Source of the DNA: Channa striata
Lineage: Eukaryota; Chordata; Actinopteri; Anabantiformes; Channidae
Direction: 5' to 3'
Length of the DNA: 64,000 nt
NCBI GenBank assembly: GCA_033026295.1
Contig: CM065186.1
Span: forward strand, 2,423,001 to 2,487,000
Position 1 is the first letter of the stretch. Every line of letters begins with the position of its first letter. The notes under the pieces are model-generated. The model worked only from the letters and a program-made list of their open reading frames with translations, was not told the DNA's origin and made no database searches. Of the stretch, positions 1 through 13,900 are shown piece by piece. The position numbers and the translations under genes were made by a program.

Positions 1-1976
1 CTCCCTCGTCTTGGACCACAGTGCTAACCAGCAGGGTCTGATTAGATTTAAATGTCAGGAGAGATAGGACAATACAGTTATCTTCCAAATTATGGCCCAT
101 TAAAGGGCCTGAGCAGTGCACCTCCCTCCTCAGCTAACTAATCACTAACCAGATTCATCATCTCACAGACTGGGGCATAATTTGGGAGGCTGCGGTTTCC
201 CTCGCTTCTGCCTTTCTGCACGCGTGTGTGTGTGTGGGGGCGCATATCATACCACGTGCAAGGGCATCCAGGAGTGCCTGCGTGTAATGTATGATCAGCG
301 TGTGCGCGTGTTGCTCTGGTGGGACTGATACAGCGCCCCGGGCCAGTGGCCCATTAAAGGAAAAGAGAGGGAGAGATGAGAAAAATGAGAGGGGCTCCTC
401 ATTTAGACAGCAGGAGTGGCAGGCTGTGTTCCACCTGCAGCCAACCAACAGACAGACAGTGGGACGAGGACTTGGAGGCCTCCCATCTGCCTCCTACTAA
501 TTCACCTCCTGTCCTCAGGGTGTCAAATGGAGCCACAAGCCAAAACAATAGTTTCCCTCTTCTTGACGGTGATTTTACAGTCCTGTTTTTACCGTCCTCC
601 TCGTGTTTCTGTCCCACATTCCATCCTTCATTTATTCTTCCTTCACGTTTGCTCGTCTGTTTTCCTTCCTCTCCTCCCCTCTGTGATCTAGCATGCATCA
701 CATTGGTGGCAGTGACATTACAGGTTTTATGGAGGAATAAGGAAACTGGAAATATATGAGTCATATCTCAAGGTGGTTTCCTTCATATCCTAGTCTCTCT
801 TGGCTGCTTCGCTATTTCCCACTTCTCCATTTTTGCCCTTGCTCACCTTTCAGTATTCATCTTCTATTCTTCTTCTCTGTGTTGGATTCTCTCTCCTCCA
901 TGCTGTTTTTTTATATGCCCCCCCTTCCCCGTTTCACCTGATCCTTTGTTCTTTATTCTCTCCTTCCTCATTCATCTCTCTTGTCCCGCAACTTATCCAT
1001 ATATTCGACTCGCTGCTCCTCTAGCATGGAGCTACTTACATTGGGCTCTGATACAGCTCTGCTGCCGATTTATGCATTTACGCCCAGGACTCTGAGCGAT
1101 GCATTAGGTGCCCCGCTGTACAGCAGTACATTATGGATCTTGCCATAAATAGTTGCTGTACGTCCTGTAAGAGCTTTTCATTACATAGTCATTGTTCAAT
1201 CAATATAAGCACCATGCTAAATCTAATGATCAAAACAAGCATGGCTGAAAAAATGTAATTGATATATTAAATACACGCGTGTGTGTGTGTATTTTTATGA
1301 TGATCAGACAGAGCTTTCATAGGGAAAAAGGACTCTTACTAAAATAAACTGTACATTTTAAGTACTAGAGCGAGGCACAAGAGCTAATTGGGAGCACGAG
1401 GCACAAAAACATGGAGGACTGAATGAGGAGGAGGAGTGGATGATGAATAGCAGAGGAAGGAAAATACTCAAAGTTTAATCATACACTCTCTGGACAATGT
1501 GCATACACAGAGGCAGAGATGTGCTTACCTGCTCTGAGCAACTTTAGACGCACAAAAAAGTGCAGTAGAGGCAGAAATTCACATTGTGGGTCCCAGTTGA
1601 GACTCAATAGGAGCCACTGGTTTGAGCCAGGCACACAACAGACCTCAATATAAGATGCAGCTGTGGGAAGAGTGGAGAGAAAACTAGAGAGAAAGGGGGA
1701 GAGAGAGAGAGAGAGAGAGAGAGAAGGAGAGCGCAGGGTGTCATTTCTCTCTGTGTCAGCTCCCTGCCTCCCCCATCCTCCTTCCCTTCCCCATCACCCC
1801 CTGAGATGTGGATGCTTCGCGGGGACAATTACCAACTGACACTTCATCATGGGCCGTGCGACAGGCGCTGACGGCTCTCGTCCAAACAAATGATGCAGGG
1901 GTCGAGGTTGCGGGCCTGCCTCCGAGCCTGCCCGCCTGTAGCCCTGCTGCATGGCTCTGCACTGCATTAGCAAGCT

Positions 1977-2013
<37 letters not shown>

Positions 2014-5000
2014 TAAAAGGTACATTAAAAGAGACTCCTTTCAACCAACCACCTTCCTCCTTTAAGAAAAACACATTTATCAGCAGTGGAGGATGTTGGT
2101 GGAGGGGGTGGGGGTCTTCCACAGAGGGATAGAGAGTAGGTGGGGGCGCTACAGTACTGTCAGACCCCATCCCCCTTAGGTAAAGTAAGAGCTCTTCATC
2201 TTTGTGAAGCAACTAGGATTCAGACACACACACATACACACAAATGCTCCCAACTCTGCACACATACAACTAATCAGATAATGGGGTTAAGCAGGAGCTT
2301 TAAAAAGCCATAAAGGCAAAAAGGGGAGCAGTCGGCACGGTGACACCAGAATGCATCAATTAACCCCTGCGTCTTTGTGGAGCGCAGACAAATCTCTGGC
2401 CCCACCTTCACAGGTAAAACGATCAGCTCACTCATTTGCCGAAGCCCGGGTGCCGCTCAGTGCAGCTTCACGTCCATTAATAAAGTAGGTCATTTGCTAA
2501 TAGTCAAAAAACAGGGCAGCGTATAGTTTTTAAATAGAAACCATAAGAAAAAGGGAGGCATGTGTCGGACCTGCTGGTAGCGGTCCCTCAGGTGCGAGTC
2601 CGAACCTGCAGATTAATAAATGCTGCCCGTGATCTTAGCCCAGGGAGGCCGATGATCAACAACTGAGAGACATCAAAGCCTCGGCTAACACTGAAACAAC
2701 ACTCGCCACTCCAGCACGCTCGCCGGCGTGCGTGGAGGATGGAGAACAGGAGACAGAGGAGAAAGGCAGACGAAGGCAGCATACACAATGAAACATTTAT
2801 CAAAGTGGGGGGGGCACCACCTCCTGTGCTGCACGGGCAGACTGGTAATGCAGCTTGTGTTGTTGTGGTGGTATCCTGAGCTGCCACTGCCAGCAGATGA
2901 TGAGCTGCAGCGCTTCACCTCTGTGAAAACTAAAACACAACCTGTTCCCAGTTGGCGCCGTTCTTTGCGGATGCCCTCTGCCATCCCCGGAAGCTCCGTT
3001 TGCATCTCTCTCTTCTCACATTGTTATGCAATGCTCTCTGCGTTATTATTATCCCGCCGCTTTCATTCGCGCGCCGTACGTTTTCCCTATTGGCAGTCCC
3101 TCTTGATAAATGTGTTTATGACATCTCTCACGTCTACAAACTCCTGCACAAGGCGCTTTCCAAGATAAACAACAGCACACAAAAAAAGCCTGCTGAGAGA
3201 GGGCGGGAGGAGGGGTGGAGTAAAAAAAATGAAGGCCAGGAGAGAAAAAATACAGAGCAAGAGCCATATGTCATGATGGAAAGGCCCTAGAGAAGGCTTT
3301 CAATCTTTCCGTCAATATTCGGCGTGCAGGCCTGTATATGCCATCATTAAAAAGGGGACGCTTCCCTGTTTATTTATCATACAGACACATGGCTGACAGC
3401 TTCCTGTAAACAAGTCGTGTGTTTATATATGTGCATGTGCACGGACATACATTTGCTGTAGCTTCCACAACACACACAACTCTGCCCTTTATCTATTAAA
3501 ATGGATGTGTGTTGCTCGGTAATGTGGGGAATAAGTGATGGAGTCGGCCAGTGCGCTTTCTGATAATGGCTCATCGCTGTACTGTATGTGGAGACGGAAG
3601 TTGTTCACCGCGGATGGAAAAATGTGTTTTTCTCACAGTGACTGACAAGGACTGAGGTGAGTGCATACAAATGAGGAGGGCTTTTTTTCAGCTTTTCAAG
3701 CCGTTCTTCCCGCTTAATCACCTCCATCTTGCCTAATAACAAATGTTTTCATCGCAAAAGTGCCATTCTCACATCCTTGGTCCTGGTCAATGAACAACGC
3801 TTACTTACAGTTAGGAGCAGTTATAGGGCTGTCCGTATTAGCTTTGAATCGAATTTTCAGCTCCCTGGCACAGCCTGCCAACCGACGTTGTGGACATTAT
3901 GAGCACTGACGTTTAGCCAGCTCACTCGCAGATCACCGAATGCTAAACAACTGCTGGCTAACAGCTGGGTCCAGTCAGTAAAAAAATCAGTCAACAGACA
4001 ACTTCAAACTTGTTTCACGGAAATAAATCCAGAGTGTCCAGGAGCAGATAGATCCATTTAATAACTATTTTGTGTATGAATCGGGGAAGAAAGAGACTCA
4101 TCCTTGGTGTGGCTGATGTTTGTGCAACTCAAGGGGAGCAGGTGAGTGTGTCTGCGTGCATGTGGATATCTAGACCTACTGACCCACAAAGAAAGACAAA
4201 TGGCTTTAGCGGGGGGCCGTGCTTGACATTCAGGCTTCATGTGGTGATGGGCATTGACCTGTCGGGGTCAATCCTGCAAGCCAGGCAGCAAAGGGGCCAA
4301 TTCCTGCACACGGCCCCCTCCCTGTAACTGGAAACTAAAAAAACAGTGGTGGAGCAAACACAAACACACACACAATCACTCAGTTCGTGGAAAGGAAGAC
4401 AGAGGAGCATCAGACATCCCACTGGTTGGACCACATAGGTGGGGTGTCATTCTGGAGAGGAGACAGATGTGTTTGGTATGTGCTTTTTGAGTGTCAGGAG
4501 ACGCATGTGCTTGCAAAATTGCAGCCAAGTCAAATGTGCGCATGGATTTGAGATATTTCTCTTTACAATCTCTATTTTTGTGTAGGTGTGCACTGGTTTC
4601 TACAACCATGGCAACAGCAGCTTTACAGCAGTACAGGAGAGGCAGAACAGCATTAGCTGCCATTGTTAGGAGAGTGCCCTGTGTTCACCCACAGCTCGGC
4701 AACAGGAGGCTACTTTATATACTGTTTGTGACAGCTTTGTGGTAATAATGGAGCCCGGGCCCCCACTAGCACAAGTGGCATGCTCAGTCAAGTGGAACTT
4801 TGCCTAAGAAAACACACACATACACCCACACATACACACCAGACAGCCTCCTTCACGCCTAATGAGACCACTGGGAGAGTGGAGAGCAGGAGGCAGGGAG
4901 AGGAAGATGGGAAAGGATGAGAAATATCGGAGGAACGAGGAAAAAGAAGTGGAACAACGACGGCAAGAGGAGAGTAAAAATAATATCACAGATACACAGG

Positions 5001-8000
5001 GAGACAGAGAGAGACAATGATACCAACTTCTCCAGTGTTTGGGATCGGACCAAGGGAGGAATGTGGGAAAGGAGTGAGGGCCTGGACTGCAGCCAAACCA
5101 AGGGGAGTGGGGGTGTCGGAAAAGGAGGAATGACAGTGTTCAAGAGAGAAAGGGAAGGAGAAGGAGAAAGGGAGTTGAGGTTTACCTCTAGGCTTTGCAG
5201 CAGGTGGTTATGCAATGTACCCAACACAGGACTGTGAGGGGAGGGATCAAAGACATGGGGTGCATACATAACTACATCTGACACCACGGTGCAACGAGAG
5301 ACGGGGAGCGGGGAGGGAAAAGAAAGGAGACAGAAAACACTGAAATAAAAAGAGAACAGACACTCCCCGAGGACACAGGGAGAGAAAGAGTACACTGGGT
5401 ACTGGGTACACATCATTTCTGAGTACCTGTACGGAAGGGGCAGGATAACGACAGAAAAACAAACCAGCCAAAAAAAAATAAAAAAATCAAGCTAAAAATA
5501 CGTCCATATACTGTATGCCAAGACCGCGCTACCTCTGCCTCTGGCACTATAACATCATCTGCTCATCCAGACCGGTGCACATCGCAGGGTGCGGGGGTAA
5601 GTGAGTAAATAACTTGTAGTCCAAAATGGGGAAAGGCTTAAATGTCCAGTGACAAGGAACACAGACAGACAGCCACAGCTGAGCCTTTGGTTCTGCTTCC
5701 AGGGAGAGAGGAGCATGAATTATTAACAGGCGCTCGCTCTAATAAAGTGAAGATGAGCCACTTGGCCGCGTGCACAAAGCAGACAGCCGTTCTCATGTGG
5801 ACTACACTTCTCTGGCCCCGCGGCAGGTTACAGTGTCAACAAGTAACACGTCACCTACAGCAAAGCTACGAACACAGCTCCTATCATCCGGTTATGCAGG
5901 CAGAACTTTCAGTGGCGGGCCGTGGGTTTTATTTTTAACCTGTGCACAACACGGTTTCAGACCAGCAGAAGAATGCGTCACACACGTTAACTTTCAGCTG
6001 GCTTCCCTCCATCAGAAGAGCCTCAGCTCACGCACTGACCACAAGAGAGCTGGAGCGGGGAACACAAATCTCTCGCCTTTTGGGCTTTTGCTTTGATGGC
6101 AGTTTTCCACTGGGAAGGAAAGACAAGCCAGCGCTGTGACACAGTTCATACTGGACTGTTAGGAGCCGCCCCTCACATTTGGAAGAAGAACCCACTCACC
6201 TCAGTCCCACATCGCTGTGAGACCCGGTTATCCTGCCTATTGTGAACAGTCCCCAGTGCACGTGCTCATCATCCTTCTGAAATTCAGCCGATCTGTGTCA
6301 AACATTCAGGGATTTAAAGTATAGGAGAGATTTTTGTACCGTTTCTCCCTCTAAAAGCATACTAGTTATTTCAGCTTATGCACTGATATGTAAAATGTCT
6401 CTGCGTGACCTGATGTGAAACTTCATTCCATAGATTAACTGAGCTTTATTAGGGTGAAGGCCTCCTCTTTCGAAATGCTGCAACAGCCGAAGAGTCTGGG
6501 TCACCAGTAAAACCAGTACTGCTCCCACTAAAGTCCTGACCAATTGCGGAAAATATTTTTTTTGCTAAATTACTGTAGCAGCATCGCTCCAGGGCTACAG
6601 TCAGTGCTCGGCTGCTCTGTGCCTGCCTTCTCTTCCGGCTGTCCACATGCCACTGCTAATCCCTCAGAGACCCAGAGGAAGGCTTTGTGATCATCCCATG
6701 TGTGAGCTGGGAAAGACAGGAAGCTGCCAGGCACATATTGTCTGGGTGAGAGGCAGTGGGTGATTGCAACAGACGCCATCGGGAGAGTTCCAACCTTCTC
6801 GTCACGCACAATTTTGCAAAGTGCTTATAGACTTGCTGCTGGGCAGTGACCTTTCCAAGCAGCTAAACTCCTGGATTTCTGTGCCTCCAAAGCAACTTGC
6901 CTACTTGAAAAATAAAAACTCCTTTGTGTGGAATAGAAACTACAGACATGTCAATCAACTGTCGACAGAGTATCTGCAAATGCACCACCACGAGTATCAT
7001 CCTAATAAAACCAAGTATTAACCAATACATATAATTCTGCAAACATTTAGGTAACGCAACAAAAGCAGATTAGCGCAAGGCCCTTACACACTGGAACAAT
7101 GGCGAACGCAACGTGCATAAGGGGAGGGGTCGATTTACGAGCAACAGTCAGAAAAATTATAAAAACACCTAAATCAGCCTGAGTGGATGCATGCATGAAA
7201 AACTCTTTTAAAAGGAAGCAGTTCAGTTTGTCTTGGACCAGGTTTCACTCGCTCCAGATACACAAGAGAAATTTACATTTGTGAATGCTAAGTTTCATTC
7301 CGGGCATTTTTCAGTGCGGTGGAGGAGCTGGATGTGTTGTGGCACACCCAGGTCAAGACTAAAGCGTTGTTAGCAGGATAGTTCACCATTCACTCGCCCA
7401 TATGACACAGTCAGTATTATATTCTGTCTCTATGGGCGAACGTGAAGAAGCTTGCCCCTGAACTGCAACAGAAGGGAAGCGACCACGAAGCAAAACTAAA
7501 CAGATCATTCTTGTGATCCACTCCACACCTGGGTAACGATTCCCGAAAAACGGACACACAAACGCGCAGGTGTAGCAATAAAGTGTGACGTGTGTGTCAA
7601 GCCTCGCCATTATGAAGCTACTTGACCGTAAAGCCGTCAGCGCACTCACATGAATAACACGCCCCTTCATCGCTCATTGGGATAATTCTCCGAGGAGTCA
7701 CAGCTCTCACTCCTGAAAAGCCTCGAGGCGAGCAACAATATCCGGGTGTTTGAATTATCTGTTTGCTACAGTGAGATCTATAAATATGTGCAACTGCACA
7801 TTGTGACGTGAGATCGCGGCGAGGTAGAAGAACAGCATAATGCTTTAGTGAACACAATGAGGCAAACATGGAGTCACTCACAGAGTAAAAGGCGGCACCC
7901 TGAGCACTGTACGCACATTTTGAGTGAGTAAAGGACCCTATACCACTGTATACAAGACATCAGTGACTACTGCTGTTAATGTCTTCTCTCCGTCCTTTTC

Positions 8001-9398
8001 TCGGTCTCCTCGGGGGTTCCCAGTGGCTGTCCAGAGCACATGTGTTTTGGTTTACCTAGAGCGGAGGCCTATCCGAGCCTCGGCTGAGAGCAGACTGCAA
8101 GCTTTGTCTGTGGAACCATTAATCAAGTGTCCTTTAACAAAAACAGAAAACCAGATGAGAGACAAAGGGAAGAGACGTGGGGGGTGGGCTCTTATTTAGG
8201 TAGGAAAAAAAAAAGGCGGTAAGAAAGAGGGAAGAGAGGAGAGAGAGAGAGAGAAGGGGGATGTTTGACCCAGATCCAAGCCTTCAATAAATCAAGCAGC
8301 AACAATAACAAGCAAAGTTTTCATGTGGCTTGACTGATTAATCAGGCTTTTTTTTTGGTTGCATGGGAGGCGAGGGAGTCTTTTCTTCTGTTTCTATCTT
8401 GTCTCTCTTGTGGGAGACTGCAGAGTGGCCGAGCAAGAGTTTTTATGTCGGGTGTTTTGAACGTGGAGGCCCGCATCGCTCATGGTTTAATGAGAGCGCA
8501 GCCTTCAGTTAATGGGGCAACGGGACAATTTCGCCGAAGGCCTCCGGCTACATCGATGCGCCACGAGAAGGTGGCGAAGAGATATCGAGAAACACATTCC
8601 TGCACATACACAGAGGCACATACAGGTGTATGAAGGCGCAGCCATGCAGATGCAGGCTCATTTTTTCTAAAAAAAAATATGCTGTTTTATGAACACACAC
8701 ACATACACACACACACAATCCACTCAGTGAGCCACAGCCACAAGATGTAAAGCAGCCCTCTGAGACTCTTTGTGAGGTGCCGATCGATGGGCATTGAGTG
8801 TGGACAAGGAGGCCTCCGGATCGATAAGGAGCCATTACAGAGATGTGCCTACTGGGAGCTGAGAGAGGAGATGTACGGGGGTGGAGATACATCTGGGGCT
8901 TTGATGCGGTCTTCTTTGCCTCGCTGGTGTGAGGTTTTACTCCACGTGAGCGCGGGGACACGCACACACACACACAGCGACAACCTGGACATGGACGTGC
9001 TTCAGGAAGATCATTACGTAATGCGGAAAATAGAGAATGTCACGTACTATACAGTGGACGCACACCAGCTGATGTCATCCCCAGAGATCTGCAGCCAAGT
9101 GCTCACCCTCATCTCCTGCTCTCAGTCTCCCATTTTCTGTGTCCTCCTGCGGGGGAAGATTCCTTCTGTCTCGCTCAGTCACTTTTTGCGCCATCTTCTC
9201 TCTTGCCTCCTCCCCGCTCTCCTTCCTCGCCTTCCTCCTGTGCACTGTAGTGTCACCGGAGCTGCCTGAGCTGTGCTCTGTCAGTGGAACAGCTTGATCC
9301 TAAGGCTTTCTGTCACCCCCTGCTCCTCCTCCACTTGTCCCTCCACCTCTTTGCTGCTCACAGAGAGAGCTCTGACTATTCTATCCCCCACTCCCATA

Positions 9399-9430
<32 letters not shown>

Positions 9431-10400
9431 GGAAATGACACCATTGTCTGGCAGTGACATAATCCCCCAATACTCCCTAATTTACATGTTATGGAGGGGT
9501 CTGCAGTGATTTTGCATAAAGATTTACTCATGGTGCAAAGCAAGTGCATGGTTAAAAGTAATTAGGGAGCTCAGTTGACCTAGGTGTGATATTAGGATTA
9601 ACTGATTTATACAAATGTCTTCACTTGTGGTTCCGTTTGGTCACAAGATGCCATTTCCACGATGGTTCTAAATGGACTCTGATATCCAAGCATACAGAAG
9701 CCCCCTGGTAAAGTGCTATACTAAGTAACTCGTGACACTCATACAGGTGCCAGTCACATGAAACTTCACACAAATGAGCCAGCCACTGAAACCAATGAGG
9801 CAGACCGTGCTGGCTCCTACATCCCTTTCCAAGTCAGGGAAAAAAAAACTACTAACAGGGAAGAGAACATCTCCTTCCACTCACTATTACCCTCTTTTTT
9901 GCAGCCCATCTCCACCAGTAACATCACTAAGTGATTTTAATGTTTTAAGGACAAATGACTATTAAAAGTCAAGCAACTGTCTTAACCAGTGCTTGCCAGA
10001 GCTGCTATGTCAGCTGTCAGCACTGTCCAAAAAAAAAAAAAAACCCTTCTGTGGCTGTTCAAAAACAAAGTGCATGCATGTCTGTGTAGTAGCGGGCCCT
10101 CTGTTTCAGCAATCTGGGTTCTCTTTGGCTTTGGACACAGACCAGGTCACGCTGTACAATACACCACTGTGTTTAGAGAAGGAGAGAAAAAGAAAAAGAG
10201 AAAGAGAAAACTACAGGCATGTGAGTATGTGTGCACACATATATATAAATAAGCATCAGTGTGCGAGGTATGTTTTGATTGCAGAAATACTGGATGTGTG
10301 TACAGCATGTGTATATGTGCGCGTTATGACTGCTGGTCCCAACGTGTCCTCACTCCCTTCCACATCATACTGCAAGCTACATCATCTTTGCTGCGACATG
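1..10400. other. Non-coding stretch with no recognised gene
   Basis: I see no exon with coding character plus splice borders on either strand. Open frames here are short and unrelated to families I know. Content is mixed: C/T-rich tracts at 600-1000, a (GA)n run near 1700-1725, (CA)n runs near 1978-2008, 8693-8718 and 9400-9423, and a purine-rich strand at 4860-5360. The segment near 1040-1250 is AT-rich, low in simple repeats, and could be a conserved element, but that is only an impression. If the CpG island near 29 kb is a minus-strand promoter, this stretch would be first-intron sequence of that gene (inference). Confidence 0.5.
1978..2008. repeat. (AC)n microsatellite
   Basis: Pure dinucleotide AC run of about 15 units. 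It explains the Thr-His and Cys-Val repeats in the translations across it. Confidence 0.95.
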
Positions 10401-10419
10401 TTCGACCCCAGCAGGTTTC

Positions 10420-10830
10420 CTCACCCAAGCGGTGCTGATATGGTGCTGTCGGAAACCTCCGCGCATCGCCATCCATCCGAAACAATATGCAACTGTGACC
10501 GCTACAAGGGAAACAAACTGACGATTACGTGTTTCCCTGTGCCCCTTTAAGAACCAGAGGCGGCACCTGTCCCTTTAAGATCTATTTCTCACAACTTGTG
10601 CCTGCTGAGCTAAGCGGGCTAGTCTGAGCCGGGCTGCGCTGCGTACGTATGGTAACTGGTAACAGGGGAGAACTGCGCCGCCCAGCCTGCCAGCCCACCA
10701 CAGGGTATTTGTTTATATTTCCTCGCTGCCAAGTTCCTGTCAGGAGGCGCCCCAAAGAGGAACTGCAGACTGCTCGGTACTGTTAGCTACGCCCTCTCAC
10801 CTAGAGTGGCTGGGATTTTCTGCATGCAGT
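10420..10830. promoter_or_regulatory. GC-rich patch with paired CCCTTTAAGA boxes, possible minor promoter
   Basis: The motif CCCTTTAAGA occurs twice, at 10543-10552 and 10571-10580, 28 bp apart. It is followed by a CpG-containing stretch to about 10800 with several GCC/GGC blocks. The surrounding 10 kb is poorer in CpG, so the patch stands out. The duplicated box and CpG content suggest a promoter or enhancer, but no TATA box, reading frame or clear first-exon donor was identified. Direction is unknown. Confidence 0.25.
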
Positions 10831-10849
10831 ATCGGGTGTTCTGTAGCAA

Positions 10850-10891
10850 CATCCAAATGCAGGGAGGTCTCATCATCAATTTTAGCATGTT

Positions 10892-10924
<33 letters not shown>

Positions 10925-13900
10925 CATAATTCAAACACTCACTCTGTTGTTCCAAACCCGGCTTTGAGAGCACCAAACTTTATAAATCAAGTTCTAACAG
11001 AAAGCTTAATTTATGACTCCAAACAGATTAACACCAGTTTACTCAAAACCCAGCACAAAGGCATAGTTTCATTAAAGCAGCACTTTACGAGTGGCACTTT
11101 GTTATGCTGTGGATTATGGGTATTGTAAAAACTCAGCAACACCACATAAATACACAGTAAACAGGATTGGTAAACTCGTGGGCATTAAGTCAAGCACTTG
11201 TAGGAAAACAGCTAAATCTCAATGAGTCTCTCACTAATGCAAATGAGCAAAGCATTTTAACTTCCAATAACACACACAAACATTTCCTCGAATCATGACA
11301 AATATACGGCTGTTGCTTTTCCAGATCAATGCAGTGCCTCAGCCTGGCATAGAGTACATACCATTTCTTTAGTCAACCACATGCACATGCTTAGCCCGTC
11401 TGTCAATCAAGGTCAGCAAGTGCATTCCTTAAGTGTGTGGCCACCCACAAGTTTGTCTCTGTGCGCAAAGCAAAGAGCTCCTCACTTGCCGCCAAAATAC
11501 TTGGATGTGTGATGTCCAGTCAATGTGTGTGTGGCGGGGGACGGCGAGAGATGTGTGTATGCGTAAGTGATTGGAGGAAGGAAAGGTCAGACAAGGCCAC
11601 GCCAAGGGCCGTGCGACTCAGGATGGCGAGACAGAGGAAGAGATATGGAGAAAAATGGGGAAGAACAAAAGATGGAAGCACGGATGGAAAGACACGGGCT
11701 AGGGTTGGCGGCACTGGGTGAAAGCAAAAACAGGAAGCAATTTATGTCAACTTGGATGGCGGGACAGCGCCCGCTCCTCGTCACGTGCTGGCGTGTTATA
11801 CCGCTGTCTTTGGCTGCACATGCAGAGACTCCCACATTAAGGTGCACAAAGAACGTTAAAGTGGTTGCTGAGTGAATGAATGCAGAGAGTGGAAAGCACG
11901 GGCTGGTTTGAATGTTGAATGTGATTTATGCTGTCCTGTCAAACTTCTCCATTTTTCTGTGTGGGACGAGTGTGCACTTGTGACCAAAAAGTCAACTGAG
12001 CATCAGCACTTGCAGCACACTTCTGCTATTCTGCTGATCGTGGAGAAGTATGATGCCACACAGTATATGCCTATTCAAATGCCTTCCAATAAATGAGCTC
12101 AGCAGCACAAAGCACCAACTGAGCTTGACGTTTACTCAACCGTTAACAGTGCAAATTTGGGGACTTGTGTAAATCTGACAAATCAAATTGGATTAATCAG
12201 AACGTGAAAGTGTTGGAAAGCCCCCATGTGCAACCCAACTGCACCAAACGCTCCAGTCAGATGTATTAAATGAAAGAATAAAACATGCCCAAAGAGGCAT
12301 TAGAGTTTCAGAGAAGTTTGATCTGACATGGAAACCCGGGAACGCTGCTGTAGCCGACAAATGACCAAGTGTACAACGAGCCAAGAACAAACAAGCGACA
12401 GATTGTACGAATAAAGTAAAATGTGTGATAAAGAAAAAACAGTACAATGGGAAAAAACAACAACAACAACAACAACAGAAAAAGTCCTATTGTAGACAGA
12501 GGGAGAGGCAGCGGGCTCGGCAGCCACCACCGACCTACCGCACACAGAGTGTGAATCATTAAAAGGCATGTGTTCCACATCAACTGCTGGGGCTGCTTCC
12601 CAACCCACTTATGAGGCTGGATCTAAATTATGACGGGGAGAGGGGGGTTAAATACTGCTTGTGTGGAGATGAAAACCCCAAACCTGCTAAGGTTTTCATC
12701 AGAGACGGAGAGTGAAAGGAAGTGGAAAATGACTGCATGAAAGTACTGCATGCAGCTTCTTCTGCCAGGTCACATAAAACAGCAGCGAATAAATGTTGCA
12801 GCTAATGGGATGATTGCATGATTTCCAAAAAAACGTGACATTTGAATATGCACAGATGTACTAAGCAAGGTTTCATGCGCTCTAAACAACTGAAGTCACA
12901 GCCAAAGTGAACTGAAAACTGGCCTTCTTTTATTCCGATGTGCTTTTCTTTCCACCTTTGCTGGTTTCTAACCTCAGAAAAGCTAAGACAACACTGTGGA
13001 TAACTGTCTCCAAAAAAAAAAAAAAAAAACACAAAGGGTGAGGAACGAAAAACATAAAAAGCCAAGAGAAGAAATCAGGCACGCATGCATACATGACCAA
13101 CGTGCCTCAGTGTTGTCCATCAGGCCAGCCATATGCCAAGTTGGTTAGTAACAGGGGAGTGTCTGCCAGACCACTTGTCATCTCCTGTTACAACACATGG
13201 ACGTTTTCTGTGGGTGGGAGTAAGTGTTTGTGCACAAAAACACACACCCACTCTGGTGTGGGCATCCAATGAAGGAGGTGATCTGGGGAGGGTGTCTGCA
13301 TTCTTCTGGGTATTGGCTGGTATCTTGGTACACATACCATTCTGTTTGCGTTTGCTTGGAGGCTAGAACTGGGGGGAGCATTCGTCTGGTGGGAAGAGAT
13401 CACCTTTCCCCGGGGCCCGAAGGGGGGACAGAAAGGCCGGGGCAGGATGAGACATGACGAGGCAAAACAAGGAGGGAAAACTGGCCCGTTTGTACAGGCA
13501 AAAGAACGCCAAACAGAACAGGACAGGACAAATTGGGCTTTGGACCCTGGAGCATGGTGATGCGATTAAAGGAAGGGACCAACCTTTTAAGCTCCTTCCT
13601 GTCCGTCACGTCTGTGATAACACTGTAGCAACATCGTGAAATGAAGTAAAGGGACATGACAGAATAAATGAATTTAAGTAAATTCTTTTCGCAGCCTTTG
13701 CCTTGCAGCTGATACAAGACAGATGAATCAGAACCATTAAATTAGTCAATATGCACAGAGTGAGGGTCCAAGTTCTTGAAGCCAGTTCTTAATGGTGAAC
13801 GGCTGTTTTTGTTTGGTCTTTGTCGCTTTGACATGATGGAGCAAATCTCCTTGCTGCCAGCTCCAACTCTGATGCAACAGACCCAGGATTAGGCTTGATC

